Shown in pieces: positions 7,002 to 13,035 of a stretch of 13,035 bases of DNA. The position numbers and the translations under genes were made by a program. Location of the stretch: the NCBI GenBank assembly GCA_937934705.1, contig CALGYY010000160.1, positions 1-13,035 of the forward strand, read 5' to 3'. The notes under the pieces are model-generated. The model ran no database searches. It was not told the DNA's origin and saw only the letters and a program-made list of their open reading frames with translations. How positions within the stretch are numbered: position 1 is the stretch's first letter; each line of letters opens with the position of its first letter. The stretch comes from an uncultured Bacteroidota bacterium. Lineage in GTDB: Bacteria > Bacteroidota > Bacteroidia > Bacteroidales > CAIWKO01.

Positions 7002-8807
7002 ATGAGAAAACATTACCTTTTGCTCAGTTTGGTCTGTGGCTTCCTACTGGCGGCTTTCCCTTCAGGAACCAGCGCTCAGTTTGTTTTTGACACCTCTGCC
7101 ATCATCGGTCTCGATAAGAGCTATTCTGACTGGGGCGACTATGATAATGACGGCGACCAGGACCTCGTGATCACCGGTCACTATATGGTTTCAACAGTTG
7201 ATTATTATACCTCGCGCATATACAATAACAACAGCGGAGATTTCACCGAAGTCTATGCCGGAGCCCTGACGGGGGTGAACAGCGGAGTGGCTCGCTGGGG
7301 CGACTATGACAATGACGGAGATCCGGACCTGTTTATCGCAGGGGCATATGGTACTACAGAGACTAGAACGGCGAAACTGTACCAAAATACAGGCAGCGGC
7401 TTTACCGAGGTATTCGCCGGAACCTTCACACCGCTTTCATATTGTCATGCAGCCTGGGCGGATTTTAACAATGACGGATGGCTTGACCTCCTCGTGTGTG
7501 GCGACGACGGCACATCAAACAAAACAAAACTGTATCAGAATTACGGGGCCGGGTTTGTTGAAGTTTCTGCATTCCCTGTCGATGGTGTAAAAAACGGCTT
7601 TTTGGCCTGGAATGATTTTAACAATGACGGATTTAAAGACATTGCCATCACAGGTCTCCTGAATAACGGAGAAGCCAAGACCGGCTTGTGGCAGAATACG
7701 GGCAGCGGTTTCTCAGAGGTCTACGCCAATCAGGTGTATGATGTGACCTCAGGATTTTGCGCATGGGGAGATTATAACAACGATGGCTTCAGCGATATTC
7801 TGGTCAGCGGCAGCAACCCGGATACGCTGACGGTATCACGCATTTATATGAATACCGGCAGCGGTTTCACCCTCGTATTCAAGGATTCTATTGCAGCAGT
7901 TTCGACATCTTCAGGTGGTTGGGGAGACATGGACAATGACGGGGACCTTGATATTTATATCACCGGCGTAAGGACCGGCGGAAGCAAGAAAACCGCCGTA
8001 TATATCAACTCCGGTACAGGTTTTCATCAAATGGCCGGCAACACCTTTACCGCGTTCGGACCCGGACATATGTCAGTCGCAGATTATGACAATGACCATG
8101 ATCTGGATATCCTTCTCAGCGGACAGACCGGCCTTTCATTATATACCACCCAGCTTTACCGGAATACCGCAACTGTAGCCAATACACCACCCTCACCACC
8201 CGCAGGTCTTACGGCCATCGTTACCGGAAATACCGTGACCCTGAGCTGGGACGCTGCCACGGATGCAGAATCGGATCCGGCCTCACTCACTTACAACATC
8301 CGGATGGGAACCAGCCCTGGTGGAGTCACTAAATGCTCACCGCATGCGAACACAGCGAACGGCTATCGCAAAATTACCTCACCGGGCAATGCCTTCCAGG
8401 TGACTGACGGGATTGATTATAATGGTTTACCTGTCGGAACCTATTACTGGAGCGTTCAAAGCATCGACAATGGCTACGAAGGATCCGCATTTGCTGCGGA
8501 ACAAAGCTTTATCATCTCGGTCGGCTCCGTTGAGAGTCCTGTCCTCGCAGGTACATCCTTCTATCCGAATCCGGCTACAGAATCCAGCGTGCTTGAACTC
8601 ATTCTCGACCGTCCTGCACTGGTGAATCTGCAGGTGTGCGACCTTGGAGGACGTATCCTCAGGGTAGTGGATGCCGGTGTGATGGGCGCAGGGACAGGCA
8701 TGGTTCACACGGGAGACTTCGGTCTGGTCCCCGGTCACTATTTCATGAGAGTCATCCTTAATGGTCAGCCTTCCGGACAAGCCATCAGGGTGCTGGTGTC
8801 ACAGTAG
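7002..8807 (+). CDS. Secreted FG-GAP/VCBS beta-propeller protein with FnIII and T9SS type A sorting domain
   Basis: This 601-aa exported protein has a signal peptide at 1-25 (cleavage probably after TSA, before QFVF). Seven repeats about 52 residues apart begin at W44, W99, W152, W203, W255, W307 and V359. Each carries a DxDxDG-like loop followed by a conserved Asp, and most are followed by an NTGSGF-type strand. This fits a seven-blade propeller with a calcium site per blade; blade 7 has His in place of the loop Gly. Residues of about 396-505 form a fibronectin type III-like domain. Residues of about 511-601 are a T9SS type A sorting domain starting at the FYPNPA motif and ending in short beta strands, so the protein should cross the outer membrane and be anchored or released. 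Ligand unknown; adhesion or glycan binding is only a guess. It appears to be a single-gene unit. Confidence 0.9.
   Translation: MRKHYLLLSLVCGFLLAAFPSGTSAQFVFDTSAIIGLDKSYSDWGDYDNDGDQDLVITGHYMVSTVDYYTSRIYNNNSGDFTEVYAGALTGVNSGVARWGDYDNDGDPDLFIAGAYGTTETRTAKLYQNTGSGFTEVFAGTFTPLSYCHAAWADFNNDGWLDLLVCGDDGTSNKTKLYQNYGAGFVEVSAFPVDGVKNGFLAWNDFNNDGFKDIAITGLLNNGEAKTGLWQNTGSGFSEVYANQVYDVTSGFCAWGDYNNDGFSDILVSGSNPDTLTVSRIYMNTGSGFTLVFKDSIAAVSTSSGGWGDMDNDGDLDIYITGVRTGGSKKTAVYINSGTGFHQMAGNTFTAFGPGHMSVADYDNDHDLDILLSGQTGLSLYTTQLYRNTATVANTPPSPPAGLTAIVTGNTVTLSWDAATDAESDPASLTYNIRMGTSPGGVTKCSPHANTANGYRKITSPGNAFQVTDGIDYNGLPVGTYYWSVQSIDNGYEGSAFAAEQSFIISVGSVESPVLAGTSFYPNPATESSVLELILDRPALVNLQVCDLGGRILRVVDAGVMGAGTGMVHTGDFGLVPGHYFMRVILNGQPSGQAIRVLVSQ
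7131..8159 (+). repeat. Seven in-frame FG-GAP coding repeats, period about 156 bp
   Basis: The propeller region of the secreted protein is a tandem array of seven diverged coding units spaced 165, 159, 153, 156, 156 and 156 bp apart. The best-conserved DNA patches encode the DYDNDGD-like loop and the NTGSGF strand. The copies are diverged enough for this to be an old protein repeat rather than a recent DNA duplication. Confidence 0.85.
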
Positions 8808-8827
8808 AGTACTGAATTTTCCTTTTC

Positions 8828-8859
8828 GGGCTGCAAAGGTTTACGTATCTTTGCAGCCC
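8828..8859. repeat. Perfect 11-bp inverted repeat overlapping the helicase promoter
   Basis: GGGCTGCAAAG (8828-8838) and CTTTGCAGCCC (8849-8859) are exact reverse complements around a 10-nt spacer. It begins 21 nt after the stop codon of the FG-GAP gene, so as RNA it could be a 3'-end stem-loop of that transcript, but no T tract follows. The right arm contains part of the helicase -7 element, so as DNA it could be an operator. Confidence 0.8.
8846..8853 (+). promoter_or_regulatory. -7 promoter element of the DEAD-box helicase gene
   Basis: TATCTTTG is an exact TAnnTTTG match, 49 nt before the TTG start at 8903. Transcription would begin near 8858-8862, leaving a leader of about 40-45 nt. No -33 TTG is evident at the usual spacing. 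Confidence 0.65.
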
Positions 8860-8861
8860 TA

Positions 8862-8876
8862 ACCGGAAAATCCGGT
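8862..8876 (+). other. Hairpin at the predicted 5' end of the helicase mRNA
   Basis: ACCGGA (8862-8867) and TCCGGT (8871-8876) form a perfect 6-bp stem with an AAA loop, starting within a few nt of the predicted transcription start. The short run TTTT at 8880-8883 follows a few bases later. It may stabilise the 5' end or be a regulatory leader structure. Confidence 0.5.
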
Positions 8877-8902
8877 ACGTTTTACCCGTAACACTGATCA
8901 TT

Positions 8903-10153
8903 TTGAAATTCACTGATTTTAATTTTTCCGAATCCCTCCTTGAGGGCATTGCGGCTATTGGCTTTGAAGATGCCACACCCGTGCAGGAGCAAGCCATTCC
9001 GGTTATTTTATCGGGACAGGATATGATCGCTTCGGCTCAGACAGGAACTGGAAAGACGGCTGCTTTCCTGCTTCCCGTCATTGAAAAAATCCACACCTCG
9101 CCGCCACAGGATTCTGTGAAAGCCCTGGTGATCGTTCCCACCCGTGAACTGGCTATGCAGATCGACCAGCATATGCAGGGACTTTCCTATTTCACCCCGG
9201 TGAGCTCCATTCCTGTTTATGGTGGTACCGACGGGATCACTTTCGACCTTGAGAAAAAGTCGCTCATGGAAGGTGCAGATGTGGTGATCTGCACGCCGGG
9301 GCGGATGATCGCCCACCTGAACCAGGGCTATGTAAAACTCAACGATCTCAGGTTCCTCATCCTTGATGAGGCCGACCGCATGCTCGATATGGGTTTCCAC
9401 GACGATATCATGCGCATCATTGCATATCTGCCCAAAGACCGGCAAACCCTGATGTTCTCCGCCACCATGCCTGACAAAATCAGGCAACTGGCGCGTAAAG
9501 TATTAAAGTCGCCCGTTGAGATCAATATTGCCGTATCGAAGCCTGCTGAGAGGGTTCTGCAGGTTGCCTATGTACTGTATGAATCACAGAAGATCCCATT
9601 GGCGGTCAACCTTTTGGGCGCTAACCGCCTCCGCTCTGTGCTGGTATTTTGTTCCACAAAAAGCAGCACCAAAAGCCTGAGCCGCGACCTGAAACGCGCC
9701 GGACTGATGGTGGAGGAGATCCATTCCGACCTTGATCAGAACGAAAGGGAAAAAGTGTTGCTCGCATTTAAGAACAAAAGCCTGAATATTCTTGTGGCAA
9801 CCGATATCCTTTCAAGAGGGATCGATGTGGAAGATATTGACCTTGTCCTGAATTACGACGTTCCGCACGATGGTGAAGATTACATTCACAGGATCGGGCG
9901 AACCGCCAGGGCGGCGTCTGAAGGTATGGCCATCACCTTTATTTCAGAAAAGGAACAGGATAAGTTCAGAAGGATAGAAAAACTGCTGGGACAGGCTGTC
10001 TACAAAGCTGCCCTTCCGCCTGAACTGGGGGAAGGGCCTGCATACAGCGAGAGCTCCGGACGAAACGGCAGATCATCCCGTTCACAGTCAGGCTTCAACC
10101 GGAAATCTCGCAAGACTTCTGACAAATCCCGCGGAAAAGATTACCGCAAATAA
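8903..10153 (+). CDS. DEAD-box ATP-dependent RNA helicase (RhlE-like)
   Basis: This 416-aa helicase unwinds or remodels RNA duplexes using ATP; bacterial relatives act in ribosome assembly, RNA decay and cold adaptation. All core motifs are present: Q motif (Phe21, Gln28), motif I AQTGTGKT (45-52), PTRELA (79-84), TPGR (131-134), DEAD (155-158), SAT (186-188), VLVFCST (246-252), ATDILSRGID (299-308) and HRIGRTARA (329-337). After about residue 375 comes a basic, Ser/Arg/Lys-rich tail likely to bind RNA nonspecifically. The start is TTG at 8903, giving MKFTDFNFSESLL, the expected N-terminus; no in-frame ATG lies nearby upstream. It has its own promoter and a leader hairpin, and its stop codon touches that of the convergent gene. 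Confidence 0.95.
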   Translation: MKFTDFNFSESLLEGIAAIGFEDATPVQEQAIPVILSGQDMIASAQTGTGKTAAFLLPVIEKIHTSPPQDSVKALVIVPTRELAMQIDQHMQGLSYFTPVSSIPVYGGTDGITFDLEKKSLMEGADVVICTPGRMIAHLNQGYVKLNDLRFLILDEADRMLDMGFHDDIMRIIAYLPKDRQTLMFSATMPDKIRQLARKVLKSPVEINIAVSKPAERVLQVAYVLYESQKIPLAVNLLGANRLRSVLVFCSTKSSTKSLSRDLKRAGLMVEEIHSDLDQNEREKVLLAFKNKSLNILVATDILSRGIDVEDIDLVLNYDVPHDGEDYIHRIGRTARAASEGMAITFISEKEQDKFRRIEKLLGQAVYKAALPPELGEGPAYSESSGRNGRSSRSQSGFNRKSRKTSDKSRGKDYRK

Positions 10154-10936
10154 TCATTTTTTGCTGATGGTGACCGATTGAACGTCGAAGTTCAGGAAGT
10201 ACTTCCCCTTTTCCAGATTACTCACATCTACCTCCTGATCGAAGCCACCGGCAATGTAGTCACCGTTCAAGCCGTAAAGCTCCCAGAAGGTCGGGGCAGA
10301 AAATTCCAGCTTCTGCGATACCCTTGATGAGGCCAATTCCACTGCCGCCTGCTTGGTGTTATTGTATTTCGTAACCTTTGAATAGACCGGCTGTCCGTAT
10401 GCATCCGGTCGCATGACCCTGAACTGGTTCAGCCCTGAATGGAAACTCACCGTGGCCACATAAATCCCGTTTTCCGCTGTATCTGAAGCAGCCACTTCAC
10501 CCACCACGGCCCAGCGGTTCCAGCGGAACTGCTCGATCACAAAAGGCCGGGTCCCTGTATTCCCGCTGATCTCCCAGTTCAGCTTATTGTTTCTGTCCAT
10601 TTTGATGCTGACAAAAGAGAAGAACTGATCGGCACTGATCACCTGCGGGTTGGTCACTTTGGGGGTGCAGCCATCATGATGGGAAATCACCACCATCACG
10701 GGTGTCCCGTTGGTCAGACCGAGATCTGCAAAATCGATCTCAAAAGCGTTGGACCGGATCTCATCCCTGGTGCTGACCCCGTTAACGCTCACCCCGGTCA
10801 CGCAAAATCCGTCGCCGAGACTGGGATTCATCACGTAAAGATTGTTGCCGTAATAATGCCCTTCAAGCCTGATCTCACCTGCAAAGGCGGTCGTCAGTAA
10901 TAAACACATGATCACGGGCAGCAGTAATCTTTTCAT
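10154..10936 (-). CDS. Secreted protein of unknown function with T9SS-like C-terminal tail
   Basis: This 260-aa protein has a clear signal peptide (1-19, MKRLLL then a hydrophobic stretch ending AFA). I do not recognise a characterised family, though its pattern reminds me of conserved Bacteroidota hypothetical proteins. Visible elements are two cysteines in the mature part (C45, C90) that could form a disulfide, a beta-rich middle, and a distinctive stretch PFVIEQFRWNRWAVVGEV (131-148). The end (about 217-260: ELYGLNGDYIAGG, VDVSNLEKGKYFLNF, VTISKK) resembles a shortened T9SS type A sorting domain, suggesting export by that route, but it lacks the usual YPNP opening. The ATG at 10936 is 51 nt after the GT9 stop; a TAATATTG element (10954-10961) may give it its own promoter. 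Function unknown; periplasmic, surface or extracellular. Confidence 0.8.
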   Translation of the reverse strand: MKRLLLPVIMCLLLTTAFAGEIRLEGHYYGNNLYVMNPSLGDGFCVTGVSVNGVSTRDEIRSNAFEIDFADLGLTNGTPVMVVISHHDGCTPKVTNPQVISADQFFSFVSIKMDRNNKLNWEISGNTGTRPFVIEQFRWNRWAVVGEVAASDTAENGIYVATVSFHSGLNQFRVMRPDAYGQPVYSKVTKYNNTKQAAVELASSRVSQKLEFSAPTFWELYGLNGDYIAGGFDQEVDVSNLEKGKYFLNFDVQSVTISKK

Positions 10937-10953
10937 GGTTTGATTTTCAGTCG

Positions 10954-10961
10954 CAATATTA
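10954..10961 (-). promoter_or_regulatory. Candidate -7 element for the secreted unknown protein
   Basis: TAATATTG on the minus strand matches TAnnTTTG at all but one fixed position and lies 17 nt before the ATG at 10936, nearly the same distance as the TATCTTTG element upstream of the GT2 gene. Read-through from the GT9 gene is the alternative. Confidence 0.35.
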
Positions 10962-10986
10962 AAGCATTTTCAGAAAAGGGAAGGAT

Positions 10987-11979
10987 CTAGTGGAAAATTT
11001 CGGATAACTTATCCCTGACCATTTCGGGATTGATTTCCTGCATGCACAGGCAATTTGCCCCCTTCCGGCATCGGCTGCACCGCTTTTGTAAAGAAAGGGT
11101 GTAGGCACAAGGTCCAAGAGGTGCCCATCGGCCGGGGTGCATGGGTCGTATCGGCGGATAGATGCCGATGGCCGTTCTTCCGCAGGCCGCAGCAATATGC
11201 AAGGGACCTGTGCTGGCAGCCACCAGGCCGTCGGCATTCGCAACAAAACTGATCAGTTGTGATAGATCCAGCCTGCCACAAAGATTAACCACATCCGCGA
11301 AGGGATCACTGAGTTCCCCTTTCAGCAGTTCCCCTTCAGCGGCCGAGCCCGTGATAAAAATCTTAAAACGCCCGGGCGGGAGCAGCCTGATCAGTCCCGC
11401 AAAGTTTGGCAGGCCCCATTCCCTTGCGCTGCCTTTGCTTCCGGGATGAAGGATGAGGTTGAATCGTTCAGGATCCAGCATCGAAGACCATTGATCGTCA
11501 AGATCAGGAACACGGTCAAGTCCATACAGATCGGGGATTTCATCCGGATAGAAAAGACGCTTTGCGCCGAAGGGGATCAGCAGTTTCAGGTTCAGCTGGG
11601 CTTCATGAAGGGAGGAACGCCGGCGGGAGAGTCGGATCAGTTTATTGCATGACGACCAGTGATAGAGTCTGTTGCGTGTCCCCGCCCGAAGAGGGATGCC
11701 GGCGGCTTTGGCGGCTTCAGCAATTTCTTTCCTGGGGAACACATGCAGGATCATATCTGCCCGCAGGGATTTCAGGCCCGCACCTTTCCTGAGTTCATCC
11801 CAGCATGCCACCTCGTCGATATTTGAACAGCATTCCAGCAAGGGGCGGGTGTAAGTGCTGCCGAGAAAGATGATATGACACTGAGGGAAGAGCCGTTTCA
11901 TAATGGCAGCTACCGGCAGACTCAGCACCACATCCCCGAGACTGTCGGTCCGGCTGATGATCACCCGTTTATGGTTCAT
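10987..11979 (-). CDS. Glycosyltransferase family 9 (heptosyltransferase-like)
   Basis: This 330-aa GT-B enzyme of family GT9 resembles LPS heptosyltransferases (WaaC/WaaF type). The N-terminal domain begins with the ISRTDSLGDVVLSLP motif (8-22), whose Asp12/Asp16 region lies in the acceptor/catalytic area. The C-terminal nucleotide-sugar domain shows LHPGSKGSAREW (177-188), FITGSAAEGELL (208-219) and STGPLHIAAACG (256-267), then MHPGRWAPLG (280-289). Four cysteines near the end (C301, C304, C310, C312) recall the cysteine cluster of many GT9 members. An in-frame ATG at 12009 exists inside the GT2 gene, but ATG 11979 gives the expected N-terminus, has a GGAAGAG sequence just upstream, and leaves TAA-T-ATG with the GT2 gene. 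It probably adds heptose or another sugar to lipid A core or a surface glycan; the actual sugar cannot be read from sequence. Confidence 0.88.
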   Translation of the reverse strand: MNHKRVIISRTDSLGDVVLSLPVAAIMKRLFPQCHIIFLGSTYTRPLLECCSNIDEVACWDELRKGAGLKSLRADMILHVFPRKEIAEAAKAAGIPLRAGTRNRLYHWSSCNKLIRLSRRRSSLHEAQLNLKLLIPFGAKRLFYPDEIPDLYGLDRVPDLDDQWSSMLDPERFNLILHPGSKGSAREWGLPNFAGLIRLLPPGRFKIFITGSAAEGELLKGELSDPFADVVNLCGRLDLSQLISFVANADGLVAASTGPLHIAAACGRTAIGIYPPIRPMHPGRWAPLGPCAYTLSLQKRCSRCRKGANCLCMQEINPEMVRDKLSEIFH

Positions 11980-11980
11980 A

Positions 11981-12739
11981 TTAGCTCTTCCGTTGCGCAT
12001 ACAGTTCATTCAGGATAAAATATTTCCTGCGGACCGCCCATGCTGATATGCGGGCGATGTGATAACCAGCAGCACCATCCAGAAAGCCCAGCTGAAGAAA
12101 AAACATCCGGAAGAATCTGAAGGGAGGTCCCAGGTGTCTTTTCAGCAAACCCGGTTGCCGGCCCCGGTTCATCAGCTCACGGGCAGATAAGGCCGCGAAG
12201 CGCTCCGCCTGCTCCCGGTGCTCTGCACGGGTATAATAAGTGTAATGGTAGCACACTCCCTTCAGCAGCGGGATCTGCTTTTCGTCCGGGACATTCAGCC
12301 TTTCGTGTATGAGACCTTCCCAAAGGGTTTCCCGGCGGTCGAAAAAGCGTACCTTGATGTCGGGGAACCATCCGCTGTGCCTGATCCATTTGCCGCAGTA
12401 ATTGGTCTGCCTGTTGATCCGGTAATTTCCTGCTTCCGGCAGGGCCTTAACCCTGAGGACGCTCTGCTGAAGCTCCGGTGAAAGAGCCTCGTCAGCGTCA
12501 ATGGAAAACACCCAGTGATGACTGGCCTGGCTGTTGCCGAAGTTCTTCTGGTCTGAATAACCTGTCCATTCCCTGCTGATGAATTTCACCTTGAAGGACC
12601 GGCAAATGGACTCTGTATCATCCGTGCTGCCCGAATCCACCACAATGATCTCATCTGCGATTCCCTGCAATGATTCCAGGCAACGCCTGATGTTGCGGGA
12701 CTCGTTAAGGGTGATGATCACTGCAGAAAGGGCGGGCAT
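11981..12739 (-). CDS. Glycosyltransferase family 2 (WaaE/KdtX-like LPS core transferase)
   Basis: This 252-aa GT-A enzyme has the family-2 pattern: SAVIITLNESRNIRRCLESL (5-24), nucleotide-binding EIIVVDSGSTDDT (30-42), and DADEA (81-85) as the metal-binding DxD-type motif. EGLIHERL (141-148) follows, typical of the WaaE/KdtX group that adds beta-linked glucose-type sugars to the inner core. The C-terminal part (about 200-245) has aromatic and hydrophobic amphipathic stretches (FRMFFLQLGFLDG) suggesting membrane association. The ATG at 12739 lies 16 nt after a TATCTTTG promoter element. It is first of a two-gene unit with the GT9 gene and likely works in the same LPS or lipid-linked glycan pathway on the inner face of the membrane. 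Confidence 0.87.
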   Translation of the reverse strand: MPALSAVIITLNESRNIRRCLESLQGIADEIIVVDSGSTDDTESICRSFKVKFISREWTGYSDQKNFGNSQASHHWVFSIDADEALSPELQQSVLRVKALPEAGNYRINRQTNYCGKWIRHSGWFPDIKVRFFDRRETLWEGLIHERLNVPDEKQIPLLKGVCYHYTYYTRAEHREQAERFAALSARELMNRGRQPGLLKRHLGPPFRFFRMFFLQLGFLDGAAGYHIARISAWAVRRKYFILNELYAQRKS

Positions 12740-12755
12740 ACAAAACGGTTGATGA

Positions 12756-12763
12756 CAAAGATA
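12756..12763 (-). promoter_or_regulatory. -7 promoter element of the GT2-GT9 operon
   Basis: TATCTTTG on the minus strand is an exact TAnnTTTG match, 16 nt before the GT2 ATG, in the 89-bp gap after hflX. A TTG lies 26 nt further upstream (12792-12790), beyond the usual spacing. It suggests the glycosyltransferases are transcribed separately from hflX. Confidence 0.6.
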
Positions 12764-12828
12764 ATGTTTTCACGGAAATTTTTCCTTCACAAGCCTGTTT
12801 GTGCAGTCGAAGCCTCTGAGAAAGCCTT

Positions 12829-13035
12829 TCAGTACAGAAAATGATCGTAAGGATAGCGTGTGATGTGGATGCGTTTGACTTCCGCATACAACGATTCCCT
12901 GAGCTCTTCAACATTGGTCTTCATGGTGGCGCTGATAAAAATACAGGGGGATTGAATTTTGGCCATCCAGGTGCGCCGAAGCTCTTCGATGTCCGGAGGC
13001 GGGGATTTCACAGTCAGATCATCCGGGTCGTTCGG
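12829..13035 (-). CDS. hflX: GTPase HflX, C-terminal fragment (cut by the window edge)
   Basis: The reading frame is open to the right edge and shows the last 68 residues of a larger protein. ESLYAEVKRIHITRYPYDHF followed by LY-stop is the characteristic HflX C-terminus, and CIFISA contains the G5 Ser-Ala motif of the GTPase domain. HflX is a ribosome-associated GTPase that splits or rescues stalled ribosomes. The start and the G1-G4 motifs lie outside the window. The GTG at 13011 is an internal codon, not a start. The stop is 89 nt before the GT2 gene, which has its own promoter element. Confidence 0.85.
   Translation of the reverse strand, partial: PNDPDDLTVKSPPPDIEELRRTWMAKIQSPCIFISATMKTNVEELRESLYAEVKRIHITRYPYDHFLY

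Noticed and set aside
8828..8859. Invertible phase-variable promoter
   Set aside because: The arms are short and only 10 nt apart, too close for a recombinase-inverted segment, and no invertase gene is in the window.
9008..9487. 159-codon minus-strand frame inside the DEAD-box helicase gene
   Set aside because: It is antisense to the helicase core motifs, has a His-rich, low-plausibility composition and no family resemblance.
11980..12009. Upstream ATGs at 12009 and 12000 as starts for the GT9 gene
   Set aside because: They add non-family residues and overlap the GT2 gene; the ATG at 11979 gives the normal GT9 N-terminus and has a purine-rich sequence just ahead.
1..13035. A previously undescribed defence or metabolic gene cluster
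   Set aside because: Nearly all genes fall in known housekeeping or envelope families and are split into small independent units; the only unassigned gene is the secreted protein at 10154-10936.

Overview
The window looks like an ordinary chromosomal segment of a Bacteroidota bacterium with about 50% GC. The evidence is several TAnnTTTG-type -7 promoter elements (four are exactly TATCTTTG), a secreted protein with a C-terminal type IX secretion (T9SS) sorting domain, a second secreted protein with a similar tail, and protein families in their Bacteroidota forms (B12-dependent NrdJ, MsbA-like ABC exporter, LolE-like permease, DEAD-box helicase starting MKFTDFNF). I cannot place it below phylum from sequence alone. 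I see no mobile element, CRISPR array, tRNA, rRNA or frameshift.

Layout, left to right. An intrinsic terminator (58-99) follows nrdJ, the class II ribonucleotide reductase (121-2820, minus). A 213-bp intergenic region (2821-3033) holds a candidate nrdJ promoter and leader. Next is a minus-strand pair: an MsbA-like ABC exporter (3473-5296) followed 1 nt later by a UPF0306/YhbP-like split-barrel protein (3034-3471). A compact divergent promoter region (5297-5357) separates it from a plus-strand pair: rbfA (5358-5696) and a LolE/FtsX-type permease (5698-6927). Then come two plus-strand single genes: a secreted seven-blade FG-GAP propeller protein with FnIII and T9SS domains (7002-8807), and a DEAD-box RNA helicase (8903-10153). 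The helicase ends exactly against a minus-strand gene for a secreted protein of unknown function (10154-10936). Upstream of that on the minus strand are two sugar transferases, GT9 (10987-11979) and GT2 (11981-12739), and the last 68 codons of hflX (12829-13035), which runs off the window.

How the genes relate. Several concern the Gram-negative envelope: the lipid-exporter-like ABC protein, the lipoprotein-release permease, two LPS/core-type glycosyltransferases and two exported proteins. The rest are housekeeping genes for DNA precursor synthesis (NrdJ) and ribosome or RNA work (RbfA, DEAD-box helicase, HflX). They form small, tightly packed units rather than one pathway.

I did not find a convincing undescribed multi-gene system. 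The more unusual signals are regulatory: two identical back-to-back -7 elements only 4-5 nt from their start codons (possible leaderless mRNAs), inverted repeats around the -7 element at two or three promoters, a hairpin at the predicted 5' end of the helicase mRNA, and three gene junctions with exactly one base between stop and start.
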